This document shows positions 1 to 7,765 of a stretch of DNA of 64,000 nucleotides, piece after piece. This DNA is from an uncultured Bacteroidales bacterium. Lineage in GTDB: Bacteria > Bacteroidota > Bacteroidia > Bacteroidales > F082. The notes beneath the pieces are model-generated. The model saw only the letters and a list, made by a program, of their open reading frames with translations, did not search any database and was not told the origin of the DNA. The position numbers were made by a program, and so were the translations under genes. The stretch lies in NCBI GenBank assembly GCA_905234275.1, contig CAJOHD010000001.1:564838-628837 (forward strand). The letters are read 5' to 3'. Every line of letters starts with the position of its first letter. Positions within the stretch are counted from its first letter, which is position 1.

Positions 1-29
1 TATTTTACAATTGATTTTCATATTTTTAT

Positions 30-37
30 TACTTTTG
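30..37 (+). promoter_or_regulatory. Sigma-ABfr -7 box, alkaline phosphatase
   Basis: TACTTTTG followed by C matches the Bacteroidota -7 consensus TAnnTTTG and lies 17 nt before the ATG. The -33 region is too close to the window edge to judge. Confidence 0.6.
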
Positions 38-54
38 CGAAAAATAAAAACACC

Positions 55-1131
55 ATGAAATTACGTAACTTTTTATCACTTTTTATCGTCGCAACAGCTT
101 TATTTTTAAGCTCTTGCAGCTCAAACAACGAAAAACAGGCACCTAAAGCCAAAAACGTCATCGTTCTTATTGGCGACGGAATGGGACCGGCTCAGGTTTA
201 TTCGCTCATCCTCACAAGTCCAGAGAAGACCGCTTTCCAGCGCTTCCCATATTCAGGATTTTCAATCACGAAGTCAGCTTCAAACGAGATTACCGACTCA
301 GCAGCAGGCGGTTCAGCTATCGCCAGTGGTACAAAGTCGAACAACGGCAACGTAGGAATGAACGCCGACAGCATCCCGGTACCAAGCATGCTTGAGATTT
401 TCGCCGATCAAGGTAAGAAGACAGGCGTTGTAGTAACATGCGCTGTAACTCACGCTACCCCTGCCGATTTCATCGCACATAACATCACACGTAAGGACAA
501 CGAAGGTATAGCCCTCGAAATCTCGCAAAAAGAGAAACTCGACGTGCTTTTCGGAGGCGGCAAGAAATATTTCACCGAGCGTAAAGACAGTCTCGATCTT
601 CTCGGAAAGATGTGGGACAACGGCTGGAACATCTATGATTCACTAGCTCAGATTGAGGACAACAACGCCAGAACCATGGTGCTCACATGCCGCAAACACC
701 CTGTAAAAGCTCCGGAACGCGGCGATTTCCTGCCTAATGCTACAGCTAAAGCCATCGAGATGCTCAACACTAGCGAAAACGGCTTCTTCCTAATGGTAGA
801 AGGCTCGCAAATCGATTTTGCCTGCCACGATAACGACTCAGCTACTCTCGTCGAAGAGATGCGCGACTTCAACAAGACACTCAACGTGGTGCTCGATTTC
901 GCCGAGAAAGACGGCAACACCCTTGTTGTTGTGACAGCCGACCATGAGACAGGCGGTCTCACTATCGTCGACCCTGAAGGCCGTTACACACGCACCGACT
1001 TCAAGTGGAGCACAGGAAGCCACTCGGCAGTGTTTGTCCCGGTGTTCTCCTACGGACCAGGCGCAAAGCGTTTCTCAGGCATCATGGATAACACCGAAAT
1101 TATTGGCAGAATAATGGAAATTGCAAAATAA
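55..1131 (+). CDS. Alkaline phosphatase, lipoprotein
   Basis: Alkaline phosphatase of the PhoA superfamily, releasing inorganic phosphate from phosphomonoesters outside the cytoplasm. Residues 1-20 are a lipoprotein signal ending at Cys21 (FLSSC), so the enzyme is probably lipid-anchored in the periplasm or outer membrane. Family landmarks are in order: IGDGMG with metal ligand Asp41, nucleophile Ser82 in TDSAAGGSA, EGSQIDFACHDND (249-261) and TADHETGG (294-301). At 358 residues it is on the short side for the family but contains both metal-binding halves. It stands alone with its own promoter. No Pho-box can be recognised, so phosphate control is not shown. Confidence 0.93.
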   Translation: MKLRNFLSLFIVATALFLSSCSSNNEKQAPKAKNVIVLIGDGMGPAQVYSLILTSPEKTAFQRFPYSGFSITKSASNEITDSAAGGSAIASGTKSNNGNVGMNADSIPVPSMLEIFADQGKKTGVVVTCAVTHATPADFIAHNITRKDNEGIALEISQKEKLDVLFGGGKKYFTERKDSLDLLGKMWDNGWNIYDSLAQIEDNNARTMVLTCRKHPVKAPERGDFLPNATAKAIEMLNTSENGFFLMVEGSQIDFACHDNDSATLVEEMRDFNKTLNVVLDFAEKDGNTLVVVTADHETGGLTIVDPEGRYTRTDFKWSTGSHSAVFVPVFSYGPGAKRFSGIMDNTEIIGRIMEIAK

Positions 1132-1166
1132 TTTAATTTTTTTTCATAAGTATAAAAATATTTGTA

Positions 1167-1174
1167 TATCTTTG
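1167..1174 (+). promoter_or_regulatory. Sigma-ABfr -7 box, RRM gene
   Basis: TATCTTTG followed by C, 45 nt before the RRM start codon. The spacer after the alkaline phosphatase shows no terminator hairpin, only a T-run. Confidence 0.65.
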
Positions 1175-1219
1175 CACTGATATTTAATCAGTTAAGACTT
1201 AACAATATTTTTATTATTT

Positions 1220-1480
1220 ATGAAGATTTTTATAGCAAAGTTATCTCCGCGGACAACTGTCGATGATGTGAAGCATCTTTTTGAACGTTTCGGCACTGTT
1301 TCCTCATGCAAGGTCATTATGGACCATGAAACGAAGCGCTCGAAATGCTACGGTTTTGTCGAGATGCCTAACGACAGTGAGGCGTATGTTGCCGTTGTTG
1401 AGACCAACGAAATGGACTTTATGGGCAGCGTTATCAACGTGAAGAAGTCGAAACCACAGCCAGCAGGTGGCAAGAAATAG
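1220..1480 (+). CDS. RRM-domain RNA-binding protein
   Basis: An 86-residue protein that is essentially one RNA-recognition motif. RNP2 is IFIAKL (3-8) and RNP1 is KCYGFVEM (42-49), in the usual beta-alpha-beta-beta-alpha-beta spacing, followed by a short basic tail rich in K, P and G. Such one-domain RRM proteins occur in Bacteroidota and cyanobacteria and bind single-stranded RNA; the Bacteroidota have no Hfq-like gene in this window. The RNP1 aromatic positions are occupied (Tyr and Phe), so RNA binding is expected. The gene is monocistronic, between a promoter at 1167 and the tRNA-Arg promoter at 1561. RNA targets cannot be read from sequence. Confidence 0.93.
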   Translation: MKIFIAKLSPRTTVDDVKHLFERFGTVSSCKVIMDHETKRSKCYGFVEMPNDSEAYVAVVETNEMDFMGSVINVKKSKPQPAGGKK

Positions 1481-1560
1481 ACATAAACCGTTGAGTTACA
1501 GTTATTTATAAAATACAAATAATTTTTTGTATTTTTGGTTATCATTTTATAAAAAATTTG

Positions 1561-1568
1561 TAATTTTG
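1561..1568 (+). promoter_or_regulatory. tRNA-Arg promoter, -7 box
   Basis: TAATTTTG lies 17 nt before the mature 5' end of tRNA-Arg. A TTTG at 1534-1537 is a possible -33 element with a long 23-nt spacer. The sequence after the box, GCAGTCGC, is repeated at the tRNA-Lys promoter. This promoter probably also drives the YciO-family gene. Confidence 0.65.
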
Positions 1569-1585
1569 CAGTCGCTAAAAGCAAT

Positions 1586-1659
1586 GGTCTGGTAGCTCAG
1601 CTGGATAGAGCAACAGCCTTCTAAGCTGTGGGTCTTGGGTTCGAATCCCAACCGGATCA
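1586..1659 (+). tRNA. tRNA-Arg(TCT)
   Basis: A complete cloverleaf. The acceptor strands GGTCTGG and CCGGATC pair with two G-U pairs, and the discriminator is A1659. The anticodon loop CTTCTAA gives anticodon TCT, and the T-loop TTCGAAT is canonical. CCA is not encoded. U36-A37 marks it as a t6A substrate. Its 3' end is four bases from the next ATG. Confidence 0.97.
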
Positions 1660-1663
1660 CAAT

Positions 1664-2275
1664 ATGTATCTACAAGTACATCCGGAAAATCCGAATCCTC
1701 GTCACATTAAGATGATTCTTGAGTGTCTTAATGATGACGGGGTTATTATTTTCCCCACCGACACAATTTACGGTATCGGATGCAGCATTAAGAGCAACAA
1801 GGCTTTCGAGCGCATCGCCCAGATCAAGGGAATAAAAAAGGAGAAAGCCGTTTTCTCGTTCATCTTCAACGATTTGAGTCAGCTTTCGGAGTTCACCAAG
1901 CCTATCAGCAACGAGGTGTTCAAGCTTATGAAGCGCAACCTTCCAGGTCCGTTCACCTTCATCTTGGAGGCCAACAACAACATCCCGAAGCTTTTTCAGA
2001 GCAAGCGCAAAACCATCGGTATCCGTATTCCCGACCAGCCCATCATCACCAATATCGTCCGTGAGTTAGGCTGCCCAATAATGACTACATCTATCCTTGA
2101 CGAGGATGAAATTTCAGGTTTTTTGACCGATCCTGAGGAGATAAATGAGCATTATAAAGACCGTGTCGACATCATCATCGACGGCGGTGTGGGAGAAAAC
2201 AAGGGGAGTACCATTGTCGATTGCACTGATAATGAAATACTTATCACCCGTCAGGGCAAAGGAATTCTCGATTAA
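1664..2275 (+). CDS. Sua5/YciO/YrdC-family protein
   Basis: A 203-residue single-domain protein of the Sua5/YciO/YrdC fold. The family includes the threonylcarbamoyl-AMP synthases that start t6A synthesis on ANN-decoding tRNAs. Visible landmarks are PTDTIYGIGC (31-40) and KRKTIGIRIP (114-123). The start VHPENPNPR and the length resemble E. coli YciO. At the place where TsaC/Sua5 carries S-(A/T)-N, this protein has TTSILDED (141-148) without the Asn, so YciO-type weak or different activity is possible. ATG 1664 is preferred over an in-frame GTG at 1628 that lies inside tRNA-Arg. Only four bases separate tRNA and ATG, so the mRNA probably comes from processing of a tRNA-mRNA transcript. Confidence 0.9.
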   Translation: MYLQVHPENPNPRHIKMILECLNDDGVIIFPTDTIYGIGCSIKSNKAFERIAQIKGIKKEKAVFSFIFNDLSQLSEFTKPISNEVFKLMKRNLPGPFTFILEANNNIPKLFQSKRKTIGIRIPDQPIITNIVRELGCPIMTTSILDEDEISGFLTDPEEINEHYKDRVDIIIDGGVGENKGSTIVDCTDNEILITRQGKGILD

Positions 2276-2316
2276 AAATTTTTCAAAATTTTTGTTGGAG
2301 ATATTTAAAAAAGCAG

Positions 2317-2324
2317 TATTTTTG
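2317..2324 (+). promoter_or_regulatory. tRNA-Lys promoter, -7 box
   Basis: TATTTTTG with TTTG at 2291-2294 as a possible -33 element (22-nt spacer). It is followed by GCAGTCGC, exactly as at the tRNA-Arg promoter. It lies 29 nt before tRNA-Lys. Confidence 0.65.
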
Positions 2325-2353
2325 CAGTCGCAATTGAACGTTACAAGTTCAAT

Positions 2354-2426
2354 GACTTGGTAGCTCAGCAGGTAGAGCATCACACTTTTAATGTGGGGGT
2401 CCTGGGTTCGAGCCCCAGCCAGGTCA
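2354..2426 (+). tRNA. tRNA-Lys(TTT)
   Basis: The acceptor strands GACTTGG and CCAGGTC pair with one T-G pair, and the discriminator is A2426. The anticodon loop CTTTTAA gives anticodon TTT, and the T-loop TTCGAGC is canonical. CCA is not encoded. It has the U36-A37 signature of a t6A-modified tRNA. Confidence 0.97.
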
Positions 2427-2435
2427 CAAAAAAAA

Positions 2436-2459
2436 GACCTTCAATCGAAGGTCTTTTTT
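2436..2459. terminator. Bidirectional intrinsic terminator
   Basis: Stem GACCTTC / GAAGGTC with loop AATC, flanked by an A-run on the left and a T-run on the right, so it can act in both directions. It sits between tRNA-Lys and the end of the convergent speA gene, whose stop codon begins at 2464 reading leftward. Confidence 0.85.
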
Positions 2460-2461
2460 GT

Positions 2462-4363
2462 TTATTCGAGGTAAGTATATCCGTAAAGTCCCGATCGGTA
2501 ATTCGACAAGAACTCTTTTCCTTCTTCCACTGTGATCTTTCCAGCTTTCACGCAGCTCGTAACCCATGATTCGACGGTACGGACGAGCTTCTTAGGACTG
2601 TATTGAACGTATTCGAGAACCTCGGCAACGGTCTCACCGTCGATGAGCTGGTCGATGTAATAGCCTTTTTCATCAACAGAGACATGAACGGCGTTGGTGT
2701 CGCCGAAGAGGTTGTGCATATCGCCCAAAATCTCCTGATAAGCGCCCACAAGGAACACACCTATATAATATGGCTCGTTCTTGGTGAGGGTATGCACCGG
2801 AAGATTGTGCGACAGACTGTGTCCGGTGACGTAGGTGGTCATCTTACCGTCTGAGTCGCAAGTAATATCTTGCAAAGTGGCTTCACGGTCAGGATATTCG
2901 TTCAAACGATGGATAGGCATTGTAGGGAACACCTGGTCGATAGCCCATGCATCAGGCAACGACTGAAACATTGAGAAGTTGCAGAAGTATTTGTCGGCCA
3001 ACAACTTAGGCAGTGCTAACAATTCGTCAGGAACACGTTTTTGCTGTTTGGCTAATTGGTTGATTTCCAACGCTACTGACCAGAAGATACGCTCAATCTT
3101 GGCGCGTGTCTTAAGGTCGAGAAGTCCCATATTGAACAGGTCGAGGGCTTCCTCACGGATTTCCTGTGCATCGTGCCAGGTTTCGAGCATCGACGACTGC
3201 TTGCTAGTGAGGTTGTCCCAAGTTTCATAGAGGTCGTGAATCAACTCGTGGTCTTCAGGTTCCACCTTTTCATTTTCATCGTCCCATGTAGGCAGTGAGG
3301 CTGTCTCCAAGACTTCCATAATCAACACCGAGTGATGTGCTGTAAGCGCGCGACCCGATTCGTTGATGATGTTAGGGTGCTGCAGATTGTTTTTATCGCA
3401 GGCGTCGACGATAGAGAAGATGGCGTCGTTGACGTATTCCTGAATGGTATAGTTGACCGAGCTGGCGCTGTTGGCTGAGTGTGTGCCGTCGTAATCGACA
3501 CCCAGACCGCCGCCAACGTCAACAAACTCAACGTTGAAGCCCATCTTGTGAAGCTGTACGTAGAACTGTGCGGCTTCCTTCAAGGCTATCTTTATGCTTC
3601 TGATCTTTGTAACCTGACTGCCGATGTGGTAATGCACCAGCTTGAGACAGTCCATCATGTTGTTTTTCTCAAGAAATTCAAGAGCTTCGAGCAATTCGGA
3701 TGATGAGAGACCGAACTTTGAGGCGTCGCCGCCTGAGTCTTCCCATTTGCCTGCTCCTGAGCTTGCCAACTTGATGCGGATACCAATCATCGGGGAGACT
3801 TTCAGCTGTTTCGACAGCTTGGCGATGAGGCGCAACTCGTTCATCTTCTCAACAACGATGATGATGGTGCGACCCATCTTCTGGGCGAGAAGTGCGAGCT
3901 CGATGAAACTCTCGTCTTTGTAGCCATTGCAGATGATAAGCGATTCGCTATCGGTGTTTGAAGCAATAATGGCGTGGAGCTCAGGTTTTGAGCCTGCTTC
4001 CAGTCCGATGTTGAACTTCTTTCCGTGGCTGACGATTTCCTCGACCACAGGACGCATCTGGTTGACTTTGATAGGGAAGACGATGAAGTTCTTACCTTTG
4101 AAATCGTATTCCTTAGCCGCCTGTTTGAAGCAGGAATCGATTTTCTCGATACGGGTGTCGATGATGTCAGGGAAACGAATCAGCATAGGAGCCGACACGT
4201 CGCGGAGTTGCAATTCGTCGACAAGTTCACGAAGGTCAACAGAGGCGCAACCTTCACGCGGAGTAACAACCACGTTACCTTTCTCGTTGATAGAGAAATA
4301 GTTAATGCCCCAGTTGTTGATGTTGTAGAGCTCAGCAGAGTCCTCAACACGCCATTTTCTCAT
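2462..4363 (-). CDS. speA: Biosynthetic arginine decarboxylase
   Basis: PLP-dependent arginine decarboxylase (fold type III, SpeA family), making agmatine for polyamine synthesis in the cytoplasm. The N-terminal barrel has FPIKVNQ with the PLP lysine near residue 99, then HIGSQ and the glycine-rich GGGLGVDYDG. The C-terminal half has the TCDSDGK segment and ends GLYGYTYLE, as in Bacteroides SpeA. About 633 residues, full length. The frame is open to a TTG at 4399, but that codon lies inside the promoter. Bacteroides homologues begin MRKWR, which favours ATG 4363; MGRS at 4375 is the alternative. Monocistronic. Confidence 0.96.
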   Translation of the reverse strand: MRKWRVEDSAELYNINNWGINYFSINEKGNVVVTPREGCASVDLRELVDELQLRDVSAPMLIRFPDIIDTRIEKIDSCFKQAAKEYDFKGKNFIVFPIKVNQMRPVVEEIVSHGKKFNIGLEAGSKPELHAIIASNTDSESLIICNGYKDESFIELALLAQKMGRTIIIVVEKMNELRLIAKLSKQLKVSPMIGIRIKLASSGAGKWEDSGGDASKFGLSSSELLEALEFLEKNNMMDCLKLVHYHIGSQVTKIRSIKIALKEAAQFYVQLHKMGFNVEFVDVGGGLGVDYDGTHSANSASSVNYTIQEYVNDAIFSIVDACDKNNLQHPNIINESGRALTAHHSVLIMEVLETASLPTWDDENEKVEPEDHELIHDLYETWDNLTSKQSSMLETWHDAQEIREEALDLFNMGLLDLKTRAKIERIFWSVALEINQLAKQQKRVPDELLALPKLLADKYFCNFSMFQSLPDAWAIDQVFPTMPIHRLNEYPDREATLQDITCDSDGKMTTYVTGHSLSHNLPVHTLTKNEPYYIGVFLVGAYQEILGDMHNLFGDTNAVHVSVDEKGYYIDQLIDGETVAEVLEYVQYSPKKLVRTVESWVTSCVKAGKITVEEGKEFLSNYRSGLYGYTYLE

Positions 4364-4396
4364 ACTTCTTCCCATAGTTGCAATAATTTTGAGGTG

Positions 4397-4404
4397 CAAA
4401 AATA
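4397..4404 (-). promoter_or_regulatory. speA promoter, -7 box
   Basis: TATTTTTG followed by C on the minus strand. The predicted start of transcription near 4391 leaves a 15-30 nt leader and rules out the TTG start at 4399. Confidence 0.7.
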
Positions 4405-4477
4405 TGAATAATATTTATTAGTATCAACTTTTTTTTAATTTAATGAACTTTTAAACAATTAAACTATTAAACTTTTG

Positions 4478-4485
4478 TATTTTTG
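4478..4485 (+). promoter_or_regulatory. -7 box, GlcNAc-kinase-like gene
   Basis: TATTTTTG followed by C, 14 nt before the ATG. It is divergent from the speA promoter, about 75 bp away across an AT-rich spacer. Confidence 0.7.
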
Positions 4486-4499
4486 CAAAAAATACAGAG

Positions 4500-5318
4500 A
4501 TGACACTGATTTGTGATTGCGGTTCGACTAAAGCCGAATGGGTACTTTTGGATGGCGATAATGTAGCTAAACGTTTTGTTACCACCGGTTTCAATCCTAA
4601 TTTCACTGATGGTGAGACGATAAAAAACATTGTCGGTGAAGCCAAAGATACTGTTGGTAATCAGTCGATTAACAAGATTCGTTTTTACGGTTCGGGATGC
4701 GGCACTGAGGCTAATCAGAATAAGGTGGCGATGATTTTGGCTATGGTGTTTAAAATCAACGACATAGAGGTGTATCCTGATACGTTGGGCGCTTGCCATG
4801 CTTTGTTTGGCAACAATCCCGGTGTTGCCTGTATATTGGGGACAGGCTCGAACGCATGTGTTTATGACGGGAAGGAAATCACAGAAAGTGTTGCCTCGCT
4901 TGGCTTTATGATAGGCGACGAGGGGAGTGGCTGCCACATCGGAAAGCGCATTGTGCACGATTATTTCTTAGGCTTGATGCCTGAGGATTTGAGAAAGAAA
5001 TTCGATGAGAAATATCATCTTGACAGAGAAGCTTTTTTGAAGCGCGTTTATCAAGGCGAGCAGCCGTCGAGATTTCTTGCTGAATTTGCGAAGTTTGCAG
5101 CTGAGAATATTGAAAATGAATATATTAAAATAGTTGTTGGTGATTGTTTTGAAGCATTTATAAACAGCAACTTCACTTGTGACGCTTTAGGCTTCGTTGG
5201 TTCAATTGCTTACGTTTTTCAAGATATCCTCTTGCAAGTTCTTTCAAATCACCACATTACCTGCTCGAAAATCCTCAAAAACCCTATGGATGGGCTGATT
5301 GAGTATTACAAAAACTAG
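4500..5318 (+). CDS. BadF/GlcNAc-kinase-like ATPase
   Basis: A 272-residue member of the actin-fold BcrAD/BadFG ATPase family, to which N-acetylglucosamine kinase also belongs. The phosphate-1 loop is CDCGSTKAEW (5-14). The second nucleotide loop is in ACILGTGSNACVYDG (about 103-117), and IGDEGSGCHIG follows. There is no 2-hydroxyglutaryl-CoA dehydratase nearby, so an amino-sugar kinase is more likely than a dehydratase activator; this is inference. It would fit with glmS and glmM in the same window. The stop codon shares CTAG with the stop of the convergent DUF5686 gene (4-nt overlap). Confidence 0.82.
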   Translation: MTLICDCGSTKAEWVLLDGDNVAKRFVTTGFNPNFTDGETIKNIVGEAKDTVGNQSINKIRFYGSGCGTEANQNKVAMILAMVFKINDIEVYPDTLGACHALFGNNPGVACILGTGSNACVYDGKEITESVASLGFMIGDEGSGCHIGKRIVHDYFLGLMPEDLRKKFDEKYHLDREAFLKRVYQGEQPSRFLAEFAKFAAENIENEYIKIVVGDCFEAFINSNFTCDALGFVGSIAYVFQDILLQVLSNHHITCSKILKNPMDGLIEYYKN

Positions 5319-7678
5319 AATGAGATAGCGAGTTTGAGTTTGTAGGCGAAGTTGTCGGCTACATTGTCGAAAGAGTTGGCACCGTAGCGGTAGAAGACTC
5401 CGAAACCGATTTTTGAGACGCTCACTTTCAGCATGTTGTCGATTACGAGACCGCTTTCGTAGAAGCCGTCCTTCATACCCGGATTACCCCATCCGACGTT
5501 GGTGGCGAAGATGAATTCCGGACTGAAATATTTGGTTTTGAAGAACTTACCGAAGTTATGGGTGAAGAACAACAGTGCAAACTGGTCGCAGATGAATTCG
5601 TTGATATGCATTGTGGCAAAACTCTCAGTCGAATAGAGCGCAAAACCGTGGTTGTTGGCGAAAATGTTGAAGTTTTCGAACACAGGGACGTCGCCGAAAA
5701 TGTATCCGGCCTGAAGGGTGATGGTCGTTTTTCCGATGTAGCGCGTTAAGAATGAATATGTAAGCTGTGCCTGCAGTTTGTCGAAGTTATACGGACAATC
5801 CAACACGTCTTTGAGTCCTTTCTGATAGGAGAGCCAGATGACAGGTTTGCCCGATTGCACTGTTACCAGACCTTTCGGAGTTAGCATATAACGTTCGCCA
5901 GGTGCTATGCGGAGCTTGAAATCGATAGTGGTGAGACGATGAGTCTCGTCTGACCATTGCTTATCGCTGAGGCTGAATTTCACGTAGCCTCTTAAAACCT
6001 TGGCTAATCGGGTGGACAGCTCAGCCGACGCTGTGGTGTTGAGAGTGGTCCATTTTATGTAAAAATACTTATAGTTGCTCTCGTTGAGAGGGTTGTAGGC
6101 GCTGTTGAGGAAACCATAATCGCCGAATGCCTGATAGATATGGTCGATGCTTAGTTTGAGTCCGAAATCCTGTTTGCGGTTGAATTTTATCTCGACATTG
6201 CCGCCGTAGTTTGAATGTTTTGCACCGAACCAATAGCCGTAATAGCCGCCGACTTTCAGATATTTTGACAACCGCTCGTTGGTGCTTAAACCCAGTCCGA
6301 GGTATAACTTGTTACCTATATTATAATTCAGGATGTCGCCCAGTCCGATGTTGAATTTTCCCCAAGGGATGGAGCCGTCTTTTATGATGCTGTGGGCGGC
6401 GTTCATGAGGTTGTCGACATCGATACCGCTATCTTCGATTATGGTGTCGACAAAGCGGTAAGTGTTTAATATTCTTTCGTTTAGACTGTCGGTGCGATAA
6501 GTGTTCCAATATTCTTCGTCCTTCTCGCCTGAGTCCTCGGCGATGTCGATATCGGTTGAACCGAACTTCTTGTTTTCAATCTTTTCGTTGATTTTTATGT
6601 CGCGGATATAGCTTTTTCCGATTCCGTTGAGAGAGGTGTTGGTGTTTTCGGGTGAACCTGTGCCAACTTCCAACGCATGGTCGTATGCTAGCATCCTCAA
6701 GAATATGATATCGGTGTTGAGCTGCACAGGAAACCACACTGAGTCGTTGATTTTCGAATAAAGCTGCTGAATCTTGACGTCTAAGGTGTTTGTTTGATCG
6801 GCTGCTTCTGCTTTCACGTTGACGATAGCCCATCCGTCGGAAGTTATTGTCATTACGCCTTTAAGAGCGTCGAAAGTGGTGTTGCGACGAGGTTTGAACG
6901 ATATTATATATAAGGAGTCGCCTTCTGCAGTGGGCATTACCGATTCCAGGCCGAAGAAATAGCGCGATTTGCTGCCCGGTGTTATCGGGTTGACGTAGTT
7001 TTTCTCGTAAACGGTGATGAAATCGTCATAAAAATGATAGCTTTGCATTCCGTCGAGAACATAGAAATACATGGGATTTTTCAGTCCTGATATCTTGTTG
7101 GCCTTGATTTCGCGTTTGTTGGTGTTGGGTTTTTTATGATAGATGTCGGAGACGGTCTCCATCACCATAATGTCGTTATCGCGCCAAAGTTTACCGAAAT
7201 CGGCAAACACTGAGTCGGCAACCTCGGTGGTGTCGACGGTGAAAACCATACGGTCGTAAATCGTATATGAGTAAAAATCAAGCATTTCGGGGTTGTTGTG
7301 CTTGCGGTTTCTCACCACGCTGTCGATGATACGGTGGGCGGGATTCTCGCCGGCTTTGAACACGACCTCCTGCAGCTGATAGCTGATAGGGGATAACAAT
7401 ATCTTTTTGCTTAACTTTTCTACAGGAACATGTTTTTTTTGATATCCGACATAAGAAAAAGTTAGATTCTTGATTTCTTTTTTGCTTGAAATGGTGAAGT
7501 TTCCGTCGATATCTGTAGTGGTTCCAAAGGTGCCGTCGTCGTTGATTATAATGTTTACAAAAGCCAATTTCTGTTTCGTAACGCTATCCATAACAGTACC
7601 ATGAACGCTGAAAATCTGAGCGTTAGCAGCAACTGCCGCAATGATTAGAATTACAAAAAATATAAACTTCTTAAGCAT
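5315..7678 (-). CDS. DUF5686 outer-membrane protein (copy 1)
   Basis: An exported 787-residue protein. It has a signal peptide (1-20, ending ANA), a carboxypeptidase-regulatory-like beta-sandwich (about 25-105, with GTTTDIDGNFTISS and the FSYVGYQKK edge strand), then the DUF5686 region with a C-terminal string of aromatic-ended beta strands finishing in FAYKLKLAISF, typical of an outer-membrane barrel. The domain layout resembles TonB-dependent receptors, but no TonB box or plug is recognisable. Function unknown. ATG 7678 is chosen over an upstream TTG at 7687. The paralogue at 8392 shares the architecture. Confidence 0.85.
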   Translation of the reverse strand: MLKKFIFFVILIIAAVAANAQIFSVHGTVMDSVTKQKLAFVNIIINDDGTFGTTTDIDGNFTISSKKEIKNLTFSYVGYQKKHVPVEKLSKKILLSPISYQLQEVVFKAGENPAHRIIDSVVRNRKHNNPEMLDFYSYTIYDRMVFTVDTTEVADSVFADFGKLWRDNDIMVMETVSDIYHKKPNTNKREIKANKISGLKNPMYFYVLDGMQSYHFYDDFITVYEKNYVNPITPGSKSRYFFGLESVMPTAEGDSLYIISFKPRRNTTFDALKGVMTITSDGWAIVNVKAEAADQTNTLDVKIQQLYSKINDSVWFPVQLNTDIIFLRMLAYDHALEVGTGSPENTNTSLNGIGKSYIRDIKINEKIENKKFGSTDIDIAEDSGEKDEEYWNTYRTDSLNERILNTYRFVDTIIEDSGIDVDNLMNAAHSIIKDGSIPWGKFNIGLGDILNYNIGNKLYLGLGLSTNERLSKYLKVGGYYGYWFGAKHSNYGGNVEIKFNRKQDFGLKLSIDHIYQAFGDYGFLNSAYNPLNESNYKYFYIKWTTLNTTASAELSTRLAKVLRGYVKFSLSDKQWSDETHRLTTIDFKLRIAPGERYMLTPKGLVTVQSGKPVIWLSYQKGLKDVLDCPYNFDKLQAQLTYSFLTRYIGKTTITLQAGYIFGDVPVFENFNIFANNHGFALYSTESFATMHINEFICDQFALLFFTHNFGKFFKTKYFSPEFIFATNVGWGNPGMKDGFYESGLVIDNMLKVSVSKIGFGVFYRYGANSFDNVADNFAYKLKLAISF

Positions 7679-7694
7679 TAAAATCAATTTGGAT

Positions 7695-7723
7695 GCAAAA
7701 ATACAAAATTTTTGTATTTTTGC
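7695..7723. promoter_or_regulatory. Palindromic divergent promoter
   Basis: Two 14-bp arms, perfectly inverted around a single central T. Each arm carries a TATTTTTG box: minus strand at 7703-7696 for the DUF5686 gene, plus strand at 7715-7722 for the nitroreductase-like gene. The boxes are only 11 bp apart, so two polymerases could not bind together. Confidence 0.7.
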
Positions 7724-7765
7724 GTTTTAGTTTTAAACTATTAAGCTATTAAACTGTAAACTAAA

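Noticed and set aside
1628..1663. GTG start for the YciO-family protein
   Set aside because: It lies within the mature tRNA-Arg. ATG 1664 gives the normal family start with the VHPENP motif.
4364..4399. Longer speA start at a TTG
   Set aside because: The codon overlaps the TATTTTTG promoter box, so it cannot be in the mRNA. Relatives begin MRKWR.
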